From Phocaeicola dorei (GTDB taxonomy: Bacteria; Bacteroidota; Bacteroidia; Bacteroidales; Bacteroidaceae): a stretch of 64,000 bases of DNA. How positions within the stretch are numbered: position 1 is the stretch's first letter; the number at the start of each line of letters is the position of its first letter. Made by a program: the position numbers and the translations under genes. The stretch spans positions 3,503,501 through 3,567,500 of the forward strand of contig NZ_CP046176.1 of NCBI RefSeq assembly GCF_013009555.1. The letters run 5' to 3'. Below the pieces are notes generated by a model. That model made no database searches and was not told the origin of the DNA. It saw only the letters and a list, made by a program, of their open reading frames with translations. Positions 42,301 through 51,219 of the stretch are shown here, in pieces.

Positions 42301-44646
42301 CTACTTAACATATTTATCCAACACTTTTTCCAAGGCATTTTGTGAAACCGGCTTAGTCAGAAAATCATCGCATCCGGCTTCTATAGCTCTGTCTTTGTCG
42401 GACTCAAAAGCAAAGGCAGTCAAAGCGACAATAGGCACTTCTTTTGAATAAGAACGAATCAGGCGCGTAGCCTCCAGCCCATCCATATGGGGCATCTTGA
42501 TATCCATCAAAATCAAGTCAGGCTGATGTTCTTTAAATTGATTCACCGCATCCTCTCCATCCTTAGCCCATAGCAGATTACATCTTTTTCCTAACAATGT
42601 CTTTAACAGCAAAAAGTTGCTGTCCACATCTTCCGCCACCAGTACTGTTCTTCTTTGCAATACTTTTCTCAGTCCCGTACTCCCTGATTCCGGACACTTC
42701 GTACCCCTTCCGGATTCCGGACATTTTTTACCCGCCTTATAAGGAATCGTAAAACGAAAAGTAGAACCTTCATTCAGTTTGGATTCCGCAGTAATCTCTC
42801 CACCTATTTTTTCTACAATCACCCTACAAATCGCAAGCCCCAAGCCTGTTCCCTGAACAAAAGTATTCAGTTTCACGAAACGCTCAAAAATCATTTTAAT
42901 CTTCTCCTCGGAGATCCCCATCCCTGTGTCTTTTACATAAAAATCAATATACTCCTTCCTCACTTCAAAACCAAAACGGATTTCCCCTTTGAAAGTAAAT
43001 TTTATAGCATTGGTTATCAAATTTGTAACGACTTGCATAATTCGGTTCTGATCTTCATTGATTATCAAGCTGGTGTCTTTATTGTCTAATATCAAAACAA
43101 CCCCAGTCTGCACCCGATCCTTGTGCATCTCATACACATTACGGCACAATTCTCCCAAGTCCATTGGATATCTGACGTATTCCAATGTACCGGCCTCTAT
43201 TTTTGCCAAATCAAGAATATCATTGATTAATTGCAACAATATTTCCGAATTCTGGTTGATAATATCCGAATAAAGTTTTTCATCCGCCACATTATCCGCC
43301 ATAGTCATCAAACGGGAAAAACCTACTATTGCATTCAAAGGAGTACGGATTTCATGGCTCATATTGGCTAGAAAGGCTGTTTTCAGCCTGTCGGACTGCT
43401 CAGCCTTGATACGGGCCTGAACCAGCTCTTGCTCTATGTTCTGCATATTAGTAATATCCCACGAAATGCCAATAATAAGCGGTGCACGCCCTTCCAGAGG
43501 AACTAATGTTTTTAAAGTCTGCACGATGCGGGTCTCGCCTGTAGCCGTCACATACGTTTCCTGCATTTCCATGCGCTCTCGGGTACGGATCAATTCCAAA
43601 TCATCCCGATGAAACTTCTCCGCATTCTCATGCTCAGGAAACACTTCAAAATCAATATGACCCAATGCCTTGGAAGCAGGAATTTTAGAGTGACTGGCAA
43701 ATGCTTTGTTCCAATAAAGGTATCGGAAATCATCCTCAGGGTCTTTCACAAACAAATAAACAGGAATATTATTCAGTATGGCATCCATCAGATAATTCAG
43801 TTCACGCAATTCGTCACGGTTCTTGATAACATCCGTTATATCCTGCGTAAAGAACCAAATCATTTCCTCACCCTGATTTTGAATCATAAAAGCCGAAACC
43901 TGATGAACACGAAGTTTTGTTTCTCCCACACGGGTATATTTAGCACGATAAGCAAAATTACCTCCATTATCACGAATCTCTTGAACACGTTTATCAAATA
44001 TTTCTTTGGTATTCAGAGAAACAGGTAAATCATAAACTTTTTGTGTGCCCAACTCCTCTTTCACTCCATATTCCTCAATAAACTGCCGGTTGGCATAAAC
44101 TAAGGTTCCGTCAACCGATACAGCCAGAATACTATCACTGACCTTATCCAGTACCCGTTTAAATATTTCCAAGTTCTGCTGTGTGGCAACTCTTTCACTA
44201 ATATCACGACACATTATCAGTACATATTCTTCATCTAAGGGGAAAATACGATTTTCATAATAATGAAGTGTCCCGTCCACATCCAATTCATGATGGGCGG
44301 TAGAACCTCTACCTGTCGCAATAGCCTTCTGAAGATTATTATGTATATTGTGATAAGCTTCTTTAGGAACCATATCCTGCATACGCATCCCTTTAAAATC
44401 ATTGTTGGATACACCCACATGATTGGTTTCTTCATTAGACACCACTTCTATACCCGTTTCCTCATGATTGAATACGGTGAGCATATCCGGCAAAGAATCT
44501 AATATTCTTACCGCATATTTCTCCTTGAAACTAACGCTATCAAAGTTTTTTTCAGAAGAAGATAATTTTTCTTTCAGCAGCCTGTTCTCCTCTTTCAACG
44601 ATTCAATTTCCTGCTCTAATGCTTTAAGCTTGTGTTCACAATCCAT
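42301..44646 (-). CDS. Hybrid sensor histidine kinase, multi-PAS
   Basis: 781 aa, no membrane segment. A coiled coil (about 3-35) leads to three PAS-type domains (about 45-155, 160-275, 285-410; the last contains N-N-I-P-V-Y-L-F-V-K-D). The kinase core has S-H-E-I-R-T-P-L-N, N-L-I-T-N-A, D-T-G-M-G-I-S and G-T-G-L-G-L-A. A linker (about 637-660) has K-C-P-E-S-G twice. The C-terminal receiver has A-E-D, I-L-M-D-I-K-M-P and T-K-P. It senses a cytoplasmic signal, perhaps redox or a small ligand through PAS. No partner regulator is adjacent. Confidence 0.93.
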   Translation of the reverse strand: MDCEHKLKALEQEIESLKEENRLLKEKLSSSEKNFDSVSFKEKYAVRILDSLPDMLTVFNHEETGIEVVSNEETNHVGVSNNDFKGMRMQDMVPKEAYHNIHNNLQKAIATGRGSTAHHELDVDGTLHYYENRIFPLDEEYVLIMCRDISERVATQQNLEIFKRVLDKVSDSILAVSVDGTLVYANRQFIEEYGVKEELGTQKVYDLPVSLNTKEIFDKRVQEIRDNGGNFAYRAKYTRVGETKLRVHQVSAFMIQNQGEEMIWFFTQDITDVIKNRDELRELNYLMDAILNNIPVYLFVKDPEDDFRYLYWNKAFASHSKIPASKALGHIDFEVFPEHENAEKFHRDDLELIRTRERMEMQETYVTATGETRIVQTLKTLVPLEGRAPLIIGISWDITNMQNIEQELVQARIKAEQSDRLKTAFLANMSHEIRTPLNAIVGFSRLMTMADNVADEKLYSDIINQNSEILLQLINDILDLAKIEAGTLEYVRYPMDLGELCRNVYEMHKDRVQTGVVLILDNKDTSLIINEDQNRIMQVVTNLITNAIKFTFKGEIRFGFEVRKEYIDFYVKDTGMGISEEKIKMIFERFVKLNTFVQGTGLGLAICRVIVEKIGGEITAESKLNEGSTFRFTIPYKAGKKCPESGRGTKCPESGSTGLRKVLQRRTVLVAEDVDSNFLLLKTLLGKRCNLLWAKDGEDAVNQFKEHQPDLILMDIKMPHMDGLEATRLIRSYSKEVPIVALTAFAFESDKDRAIEAGCDDFLTKPVSQNALEKVLDKYVK

Positions 44647-44679
44647 TTGTATTGAATATCTTTAGGATTCCTAATCGGA

Positions 44680-44687
44680 CAAAATTA
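44680..44687 (-). promoter_or_regulatory. -7 box for the multi-PAS kinase
   Basis: TAATTTTG on the minus strand, 33 bp before the start codon. A minus-strand TTTG occurs 16 bp further upstream, shorter than the usual 19-21. Confidence 0.45.
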
Positions 44688-44756
44688 GGAAACTTTTTGT
44701 GAACAAAGAAAGAATAGTGAATAATTTTCTAATGAAAGAGAAGTCACTGATTAATA

Positions 44757-44793
44757 GTTAATGGAGTGCACTGTTATGCCGCACCCCATTAAC
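44757..44793 (-). terminator. Hairpin downstream of carB
   Basis: Thirteen-base arms 44757-44769 and 44781-44793 pair with one mismatch around an 11-nt loop, 22 bp past the carB stop. There is no real T run, so termination may be partial. Confidence 0.55.
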
Positions 44794-44815
44794 CACACAT
44801 CACTAAACATTCAAA

Positions 44816-47800
44816 TCATTTATATTCCGCCCAGCTCTTGATAGCGATATCATCCACCGTCATGGTACAGAAGGCATTGATAAACGCGCTTGCCAGACGG
44901 GCATTGGTAATCAAGGGCACATTCAGGTCGATGGCGGCACGACGGATCTTGTACCCGTTATCCAACTCCCCGGCTGTCAGGTTCTTCGGTATATTGACTA
45001 CCATATCTATCTTTTTCCGATGCAACATATCCAATGCCTGAGGTTGCCCTTCCTCGCTGGGCCAGTAAACACGGGTATTTTCCACCCCGTTTTCGGTCAG
45101 GAAGTGCGATGAGCCTCCGGTGGCATAAAGTTTATAACCTTTCTTCTGTAACATACGGGCAGCTTCCAAAGTATCCGCTTTCTGCTTGGCGTTACCAGTT
45201 GAAAGCAACACACTCTTTTCCGGAATACGATAGCCCACAGACAACATCGCCTTCAATACGGCACACGAAGTATCCGTACCGATGCAGCCTACTTCACCGG
45301 TAGAGGCCATATCTACGCCCAATACCGGATCGGCTTTCTGCAAACGGTTGAAAGAGAACTGGCTGGCCTTAATACCCACATAATCCAACTCGAAAAGATT
45401 CTTGTTCGGTTTCTCTACCGGCAATCCGAGCATCACCTTCGTAGCCAGTTCGATAAAATTGATTTTCAACACCTTGCTGACAAAGGGGAAGCTGCGTGAA
45501 GCACGAAGGTTACATTCAATCACCTTGATATCGTTATCCTTTGCCAGATATTGTATATTGAACGGACCGGAGATATTCAATTCCTTGGCTATCTGACGGG
45601 AGATGCGCTTGATGCGGCGTACCGTTTCCACATACAGTTTCTGAGGAGGGAACTGAATGGTGGCATCCCCCGAGTGCACGCCGGCATATTCAATGTGCTC
45701 ACTGATAGCGTATGCCACAATCTCACCATTCTGTGCCACAGCGTCCATTTCCACTTCCTTAGCGTGCTCAATGAACTGGCTCACCACTACCGGATGCTTT
45801 TTCGATACGTTTGCAGCCAGTTTCAGGAAGCGTTCCAATTCCTCTTGATTGGAGCAGACGTTCATGGCCGCACCACTCAGCACATACGAGGGACGTACCA
45901 AAACAGGGAAGCCTACTTTATCAATAAAAGCATGGATATCCTCCATAGAAGTCAATGCGCTCCATTCAGGCTGATCCACCCCAATGCGGTCCAGCATGGC
46001 CGAGAATTTATCACGGTCCTCAGCATTATCAATGCTCTTGGCACTGGTACCGAGGATATTTACATTTTGCGCATCCAGACGGAGAGCCAGGTTATTGGGA
46101 ATCTGACCGCCGGTAGATACAATGACTCCGTGAGGGTTCTCCAGTTCGAGGATATCCATCACACGCTCAAAAGTAAGTTCGTCAAAGTAAAGACGATCGC
46201 ACATATCATAGTCGGTAGAAACCGTTTCGGGGTTATAGTTGATCATGACACTGCGGTAACCCTCCTTACGGATGGTCTGTAAGGCCTGTACCCCACACCA
46301 GTCAAATTCCACCGACGAACCGATGCGGTAAGCGCCCGAACCCAGTACCACAATGGATTTATGGTCGCCTAAGTACTTCACATCATTGGCCACGCCGCTA
46401 TAAGTCAAGTACAGATAGTTGGTCTGTGCAGGGTATTCGGCAGCCAACGTGTCGATTTGTTTCACCACCGGAAGGATTCCCACCTGCTTGCGATGATTGC
46501 GCACATACAGGATGCCGTCTTCCATATCTCCCTCGTAGCCAATGGCACGGGCTATCTGGAAATCGGAGAATCCCTGCACTTTCGCCTTGCGGAGCAGCTC
46601 GTCCGGCATATCGGTAATCTGCTTGTGGTTATTGCCCCACTCGTGCATCTCTTTAGAAGTGTTCATGATGTGCTGCAATTTCTGCAAGAACCATTTGTCA
46701 ATCTTGGTCAGCTCATGAATCTGGTCTACCGTGTAACCTGCACGCATGGCTTTGCTGATCACGAAGATACGTTTATCCGTCGGTTCACGGAGGGCTTTGT
46801 CCACATCTTCTATAACCAGTTCCTTATTCTCCACGAAACCATGCATTCCCTGGCCAATCATGCGCAAACCTTTCTGAATGGCTTCCTCGAAAGTGCGTCC
46901 GATAGCCATCACCTCGCCCACCGATTTCATGGACGAGCCCAACTCACGGTCCACACCATGGAACTTGCCCAAATCCCAACGGGGAATCTTGCACACCACA
47001 TAGTCCAGTGCAGGCTCGAAGAATGCGCTGGTGGTCTTTGTCACCGAGTTTTTCAAGTCGAACAACCCGTATCCCAAGCCTAATTTGGCGGCAACGAAAG
47101 CCAACGGATATCCGGTCGCTTTGGAAGCCAATGCAGACGAACGCGAAAGACGGGCGTTGACCTCAATGACACGGTAATCTTCCGATTCGGGATCGAAGGC
47201 ATACTGTACATTACATTCGCCCACAATGCCGATATGGCGGATGATACGGATAGCCAGTTCACGAAGTTTATGATACTCCGCATTGGTCAGTGTCTGCGAA
47301 GGGGCAATCACGATAGACTCGCCGGTATGGATACCCAGCGGGTCAAAGTTCTCCATGTTACATACAGTGATGCAGTTATCATAACGGTCGCGGACCACTT
47401 CATATTCCACCTCCTTCCAGCCTTTCAAACTCTTTTCCACCAATACCTGCGGCGAGAAAGAGAAGGCCTTTTCAGCCAAAACATTCAGTTCCTCTTCATT
47501 GTCACAGAAACCAGAGCCTAGTCCACCCAATGCGTAGGCGGCACGGATAATAACCGGATAACCTAATTCTTTAGCAGCGCGACGGGCATCTTCCAAGTTT
47601 TCCACCGCTTCACTCTTGATGGTCTTTACATTGATTTCATTCAGTTTTTCTACAAACAACTCACGGTCCTCCGTATCCATGATGGCCTGCACGGGAGTAC
47701 CCAACACACGGACATTGTATTTTTCGAAAATACCTGCTTTGTACAGTGCCACCCCACAGTTCAAGGCAGTTTGTCCGCCGAAAGACAGGAGCACACCATC

Positions 47801-48043
47801 CGGACGTTCCTTTTCTATCACCTTTTCCACAAAATAAGGAGTAACGGGCAGGAAATAAATCTGGTCCGCCACCCCTTCGCTGGTCTGCACAGTAGCAATG
47901 TTTGGGTTGATCAGAACCGTTTCAATCCCTTCCTCCTTCAAGGCTTTCAGCGCTTGCGAGCCTGAATAGTCAAACTCTCCGGCCTCGCCAATCTTCAAGG
48001 CGCCGGAACCTAATAATAATACTTTCTTTATTTCGTCTTTCAT
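44816..48043 (-). CDS. carB: Carbamoyl-phosphate synthase large subunit
   Basis: 1075 aa, full length (about 1070 is usual). Makes carbamoyl phosphate from bicarbonate, ATP and ammonia delivered by CarA, for pyrimidines and arginine. Two ATP-grasp halves: V-L-L-L-G-S-G-A-L-K-I-G-E-A-G-E-F-D-Y at residue 8, and V-V-L-G-S-G-A-Y-R-I-G-S-S-V-E-F-D-W near 560. The C-terminal MGS-like domain (about 935-1075; Y-A-T-G-G-S-S, N-I-P-K-N-L) is the usual allosteric site for UMP or ornithine. It lies 23 bp behind carA, last gene of the glmS-purF-carA-carB run. Confidence 0.97.
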   Translation of the reverse strand: MKDEIKKVLLLGSGALKIGEAGEFDYSGSQALKALKEEGIETVLINPNIATVQTSEGVADQIYFLPVTPYFVEKVIEKERPDGVLLSFGGQTALNCGVALYKAGIFEKYNVRVLGTPVQAIMDTEDRELFVEKLNEINVKTIKSEAVENLEDARRAAKELGYPVIIRAAYALGGLGSGFCDNEEELNVLAEKAFSFSPQVLVEKSLKGWKEVEYEVVRDRYDNCITVCNMENFDPLGIHTGESIVIAPSQTLTNAEYHKLRELAIRIIRHIGIVGECNVQYAFDPESEDYRVIEVNARLSRSSALASKATGYPLAFVAAKLGLGYGLFDLKNSVTKTTSAFFEPALDYVVCKIPRWDLGKFHGVDRELGSSMKSVGEVMAIGRTFEEAIQKGLRMIGQGMHGFVENKELVIEDVDKALREPTDKRIFVISKAMRAGYTVDQIHELTKIDKWFLQKLQHIMNTSKEMHEWGNNHKQITDMPDELLRKAKVQGFSDFQIARAIGYEGDMEDGILYVRNHRKQVGILPVVKQIDTLAAEYPAQTNYLYLTYSGVANDVKYLGDHKSIVVLGSGAYRIGSSVEFDWCGVQALQTIRKEGYRSVMINYNPETVSTDYDMCDRLYFDELTFERVMDILELENPHGVIVSTGGQIPNNLALRLDAQNVNILGTSAKSIDNAEDRDKFSAMLDRIGVDQPEWSALTSMEDIHAFIDKVGFPVLVRPSYVLSGAAMNVCSNQEELERFLKLAANVSKKHPVVVSQFIEHAKEVEMDAVAQNGEIVAYAISEHIEYAGVHSGDATIQFPPQKLYVETVRRIKRISRQIAKELNISGPFNIQYLAKDNDIKVIECNLRASRSFPFVSKVLKINFIELATKVMLGLPVEKPNKNLFELDYVGIKASQFSFNRLQKADPVLGVDMASTGEVGCIGTDTSCAVLKAMLSVGYRIPEKSVLLSTGNAKQKADTLEAARMLQKKGYKLYATGGSSHFLTENGVENTRVYWPSEEGQPQALDMLHRKKIDMVVNIPKNLTAGELDNGYKIRRAAIDLNVPLITNARLASAFINAFCTMTVDDIAIKSWAEYK

Positions 48044-48066
48044 ACTTGTTCTTTTTAATACACGGT

Positions 48067-49143
48067 TTATAGCAACTTCACAAATTCATCAAACAGGAAC
48101 TCGGTATCCGTAGGTCCCGACGCCGCTTCCGGATGGAACTGTGCCGAGAACCAAGGTTTGGTTTTATGCCTGATGCCCTCGTTGGAACCATCATTCATAT
48201 TGATGAACAGCGGTTCCCAATCGGTTCCCAATGTATTATTATCTACTGCATAACCATGGTTCTGGCTGGTAATGAAACAACGTTCCGTTCCCACCATGCG
48301 CACCGGCTGGTTATGACTGCGATGACCGTATTTCAATTTATAGATAGTAGCACCTCCCGCCTTTGAAAGCAACTGATTCCCCATACAAATGCCAAAGATA
48401 GGCTTGTCGCTCAGGCTCATCGCCTTGCGGATATGCTGTACCGCCTCATCACATGTATCCGGATCACCCGGGCCGTTCGAGATAAACAATCCGTCATACT
48501 CCATCCCTGTAAAATCATGGTTCCAAGGAACGCGGATCACTTCCACATCCCGTTTCAGCAGACAGCGGATGATATTTGTCTTTACACCACAATCCACCAA
48601 CACCACTTTCTTCTTGCCGGCGCCTTCGTTGTAACGAATCACCTCCTTGCATGATACTTTATCCACATAGTTGATACCTGCATACGTTGCTTCGGGCACT
48701 TTATCGGGCTCATCATCAAATACGATCTTCCCCATCATCACCCCATGTTCGCGAAGGACTTTTGTCAGTTCACGGGTATCGATGCCTGTAATGCCCGGCA
48801 CTTGCTCACGCTTCAGCCAGTCGGCCAGACTTTCTTTCGCATTCCAGTGACTGAATTCTTCACTGTAATCACTTACAATAATCGCTTCGGCATGGATACG
48901 TTCACTCTCCATAAAAGTGGCCAAGCCGTTGGGTTCGACAGTAAAGGGAGGCACCCCGTAATTACCGACCAACGGGTAAGTCAAGGTCATCAACTGCCCC
49001 GCATATGAAGGGTCTGTCAAGCTCTCAGGATAACCGGTCATAGCGGTATTAAACACCACTTCACCGGCTACCGGTTTCTCATAACCGAACGACTTGCCCG
49101 GGAAACGGCTCCCGTCGTCGAGGATCAATGTTACATTTCTCAT
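48067..49143 (-). CDS. carA: Carbamoyl-phosphate synthase small subunit (glutaminase)
   Basis: 358 aa. N-terminal domain with D-G-S-R-F-P-G-K-S-F-G, F-N-T-A-M-T-G-Y-P-E-S-L-T-D-P-S-Y and G-N-Y-G. The class I glutamine amidotransferase domain has F-G-I-C-M-G-N-Q with the nucleophilic Cys and H-P-E-A-A-S-G-P for the His-Glu pair. It gives ammonia to CarB through a tunnel. Followed by carB after 23 bp; the purF-type gene ends 24 bp upstream of its start. Confidence 0.97.
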   Translation of the reverse strand: MRNVTLILDDGSRFPGKSFGYEKPVAGEVVFNTAMTGYPESLTDPSYAGQLMTLTYPLVGNYGVPPFTVEPNGLATFMESERIHAEAIIVSDYSEEFSHWNAKESLADWLKREQVPGITGIDTRELTKVLREHGVMMGKIVFDDEPDKVPEATYAGINYVDKVSCKEVIRYNEGAGKKKVVLVDCGVKTNIIRCLLKRDVEVIRVPWNHDFTGMEYDGLFISNGPGDPDTCDEAVQHIRKAMSLSDKPIFGICMGNQLLSKAGGATIYKLKYGHRSHNQPVRMVGTERCFITSQNHGYAVDNNTLGTDWEPLFINMNDGSNEGIRHKTKPWFSAQFHPEAASGPTDTEFLFDEFVKLL

Positions 49144-49167
49144 CTAATCTATCTTGAATGTTATTCT

Positions 49168-51051
49168 TTAGAATTGATATACTTTTTCTATATAATCTAT
49201 AAACGCCTGGTTCACCAGCTTCACTCCACCCGGAGTAGGATAATCCCCACTGAAATACCAGTCGCCCGTATGGTTGGGACATGCTTCATGCAATCCTTCC
49301 AATGTCTGATAAACAATCTCCACTTTAGCTTGCGTACCTTTCGGAGTGAGAAGTTCCACCATTTTTGCCGCAATCTCCTCATTAGTGAAAGGAGCGTAAA
49401 TCTCTTTCACATAATTCACCATCTGCTCTTTGGGTAACCCCACCTGGTCTTTCGATTTGTTGTAAGCACGGGCTATTACATCTTTCATATCTCGTTCTTT
49501 CAATAAATCGATAGCAGCCTTGAAAGCGATAAACTGATCCATGCTGGCCATATCAATACCATAATAGTCCGGATAACGCACCTGTGGAGAAGAAGAAACA
49601 ATGACGATTTTCTTCGGATGCAGACGATCAAGAATACCGATAATGCTTTGTTTCAATGTAGTTCCCCGGACGATGCTGTCATCAATAATAACCAGATTAT
49701 CGACATAAGGTATCAAACTACCGTAAGTGATATCGTACACATGGGCGGCCAGGTCATTCCGGCTGTTGCCTTCGGCGATAAAGGTACGCAGCTTGATATC
49801 CTTGATGGCCACTTTCTCGCTACGGATACGCCAGGACAGGATTTTTTCCAGTTCCTCGTGATTGGGATGATGTCCCAAAGCCTCTATCTTCTTTACTTTC
49901 AGTTCATTCAGATAATTGTCGAATCCTTCCAGCAGTCCATAGAAAGCCACTTCCGCCGTATTGGGTATAAAAGAGAATACAGTATGCTCCACATCATAGT
50001 CTACCGCTTTCAAGATAGGATTCACCAGTTTTTCACCCAGCAGCTTTCTTTCTTTATAAATATCCATGTCGCTTCCCCGGCTGAAATAGATTCGCTCGAA
50101 AGAACAAGCTTTCTTCTCTTTCGCCCGGTTGATCTGTGCCAGATGCATCTTTCCGGTCTTGCTCATAAGGATGGCCTGTCCCGGTTGCAATTCATTGATG
50201 CTTCCGGCAGGTACATTCAAGGCAGTCTGAATGACGGGACGTTCGGACGCCAATACCATGATTTCATCGTCCATGTACCAGAAAGCCGGACGGATGCCCC
50301 ACGGATCGCGTACCGCAAAAGATTCACCGCTACCGGTCATACCGCAGATCACATAGCCTCCATCCCACTCCTTGCTCGAAGTCTTGAGGACATTGCCCAA
50401 GTCAATGCGGTCTTCTATGGCGTGAGTGATATTCATACCCTTCAGACCTTCCTTCTCACATTCCACATAGAGGCGCTCCACCTCACGATCCAAACGGTGT
50501 CCCACTTGTTCCAACATAATATATGTGTCGGCATATTTACGCGGATGCTGGCCGTCAGCAGTGATACGTGCGAAAATCTCATCCACATTGGTCATGTTGA
50601 AATTGCCGCACAGTGCCAGATTCTTGGCACGCCAATTGTTACGACGCAAGAACGGATGCACGTAGGAGATACCGCTTTTTCCGGTAGTAGAATAACGCAA
50701 ATGACCCATGTACACCTCTCCGGCAAAGGGAAGGCATTTCTTGGCGTATCCGGCATCATGCAATTGTTCGGGCGCCAAATCCTTGAAATGATTTTGCACC
50801 GTACCGAATATCTCTGTTATCGCCCCTGAACCTAAAGCTCTTTCACGGAACATATATTCTTCACCGGGATTGGCCTCCAGTTTGACACAGGCCAGCCCGG
50901 CGCCTTCCTGTCCGCGGTTATGTTGTTTTTCCATCAGCAGATACAGCTTGTTCAAGCCATACATCCAGGTTCCATACTTTTCCTGATAATATTCCAGCGG
51001 TTTCAGCAGTCGTATCATAGCGACCCCACATTCATGCTTTAACGGTTCCAT
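49168..51051 (-). CDS. purF: Amidophosphoribosyltransferase-type protein, long form
   Basis: 627 aa, against about 470-505 for typical PurF. The class II glutaminase domain begins after a 7-residue propeptide with C8-G-V-A-M; H-L-R-Y-S-T-T-G is also conserved, as is L-C-G-N-F-N. The phosphoribosyltransferase site is V-I-I-D-D-S-I-V-R-G-T-T (about 448-459). Canonical reaction: PRPP and glutamine to phosphoribosylamine, first step of purine synthesis. The extra residues are insertions in the middle (about 340-440) and a C-terminal extension with G-D-W-Y-F-S-G-D-Y-P. A second, standard purF may exist elsewhere, in which case this could be a paralogue with altered role. Confidence 0.85.
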   Translation of the reverse strand: MEPLKHECGVAMIRLLKPLEYYQEKYGTWMYGLNKLYLLMEKQHNRGQEGAGLACVKLEANPGEEYMFRERALGSGAITEIFGTVQNHFKDLAPEQLHDAGYAKKCLPFAGEVYMGHLRYSTTGKSGISYVHPFLRRNNWRAKNLALCGNFNMTNVDEIFARITADGQHPRKYADTYIMLEQVGHRLDREVERLYVECEKEGLKGMNITHAIEDRIDLGNVLKTSSKEWDGGYVICGMTGSGESFAVRDPWGIRPAFWYMDDEIMVLASERPVIQTALNVPAGSINELQPGQAILMSKTGKMHLAQINRAKEKKACSFERIYFSRGSDMDIYKERKLLGEKLVNPILKAVDYDVEHTVFSFIPNTAEVAFYGLLEGFDNYLNELKVKKIEALGHHPNHEELEKILSWRIRSEKVAIKDIKLRTFIAEGNSRNDLAAHVYDITYGSLIPYVDNLVIIDDSIVRGTTLKQSIIGILDRLHPKKIVIVSSSPQVRYPDYYGIDMASMDQFIAFKAAIDLLKERDMKDVIARAYNKSKDQVGLPKEQMVNYVKEIYAPFTNEEIAAKMVELLTPKGTQAKVEIVYQTLEGLHEACPNHTGDWYFSGDYPTPGGVKLVNQAFIDYIEKVYQF

Positions 51052-51165
51052 GCTCTCTCTTTACTCCTTAAATTAATATATCATTTTCAGATTCTTATAA
51101 AAACATCCCAAAGGTATGACAAGACCTTCTGTCGTTTTTCCAAACTTACGGCACATCTTTCAAGA

Positions 51166-51201
51166 ATTATGCCGGAAACTTCCGGGAACTTCCTGCATAA
51201 T
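51166..51201 (-). promoter_or_regulatory. Intercistronic hairpin between glmS and purF
   Basis: Arms ATTATGC (51166-51172) and GCATAAT (51195-51201) with an inner GGAA/TTCC pair. It starts 18 bp after the glmS stop and has no T run, so it may stabilise the glmS 3' end or lower read-through. A 168-bp gap separates the two genes. Confidence 0.45.
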
Positions 51202-51219
51202 CTCCGGCAGCATTGCCTT

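Noticed and set aside
49618..50829. 403-codon plus-strand open frame
   Set aside because: Antisense of the purF-type gene; composition is a shadow of the coding strand and no motif is present.
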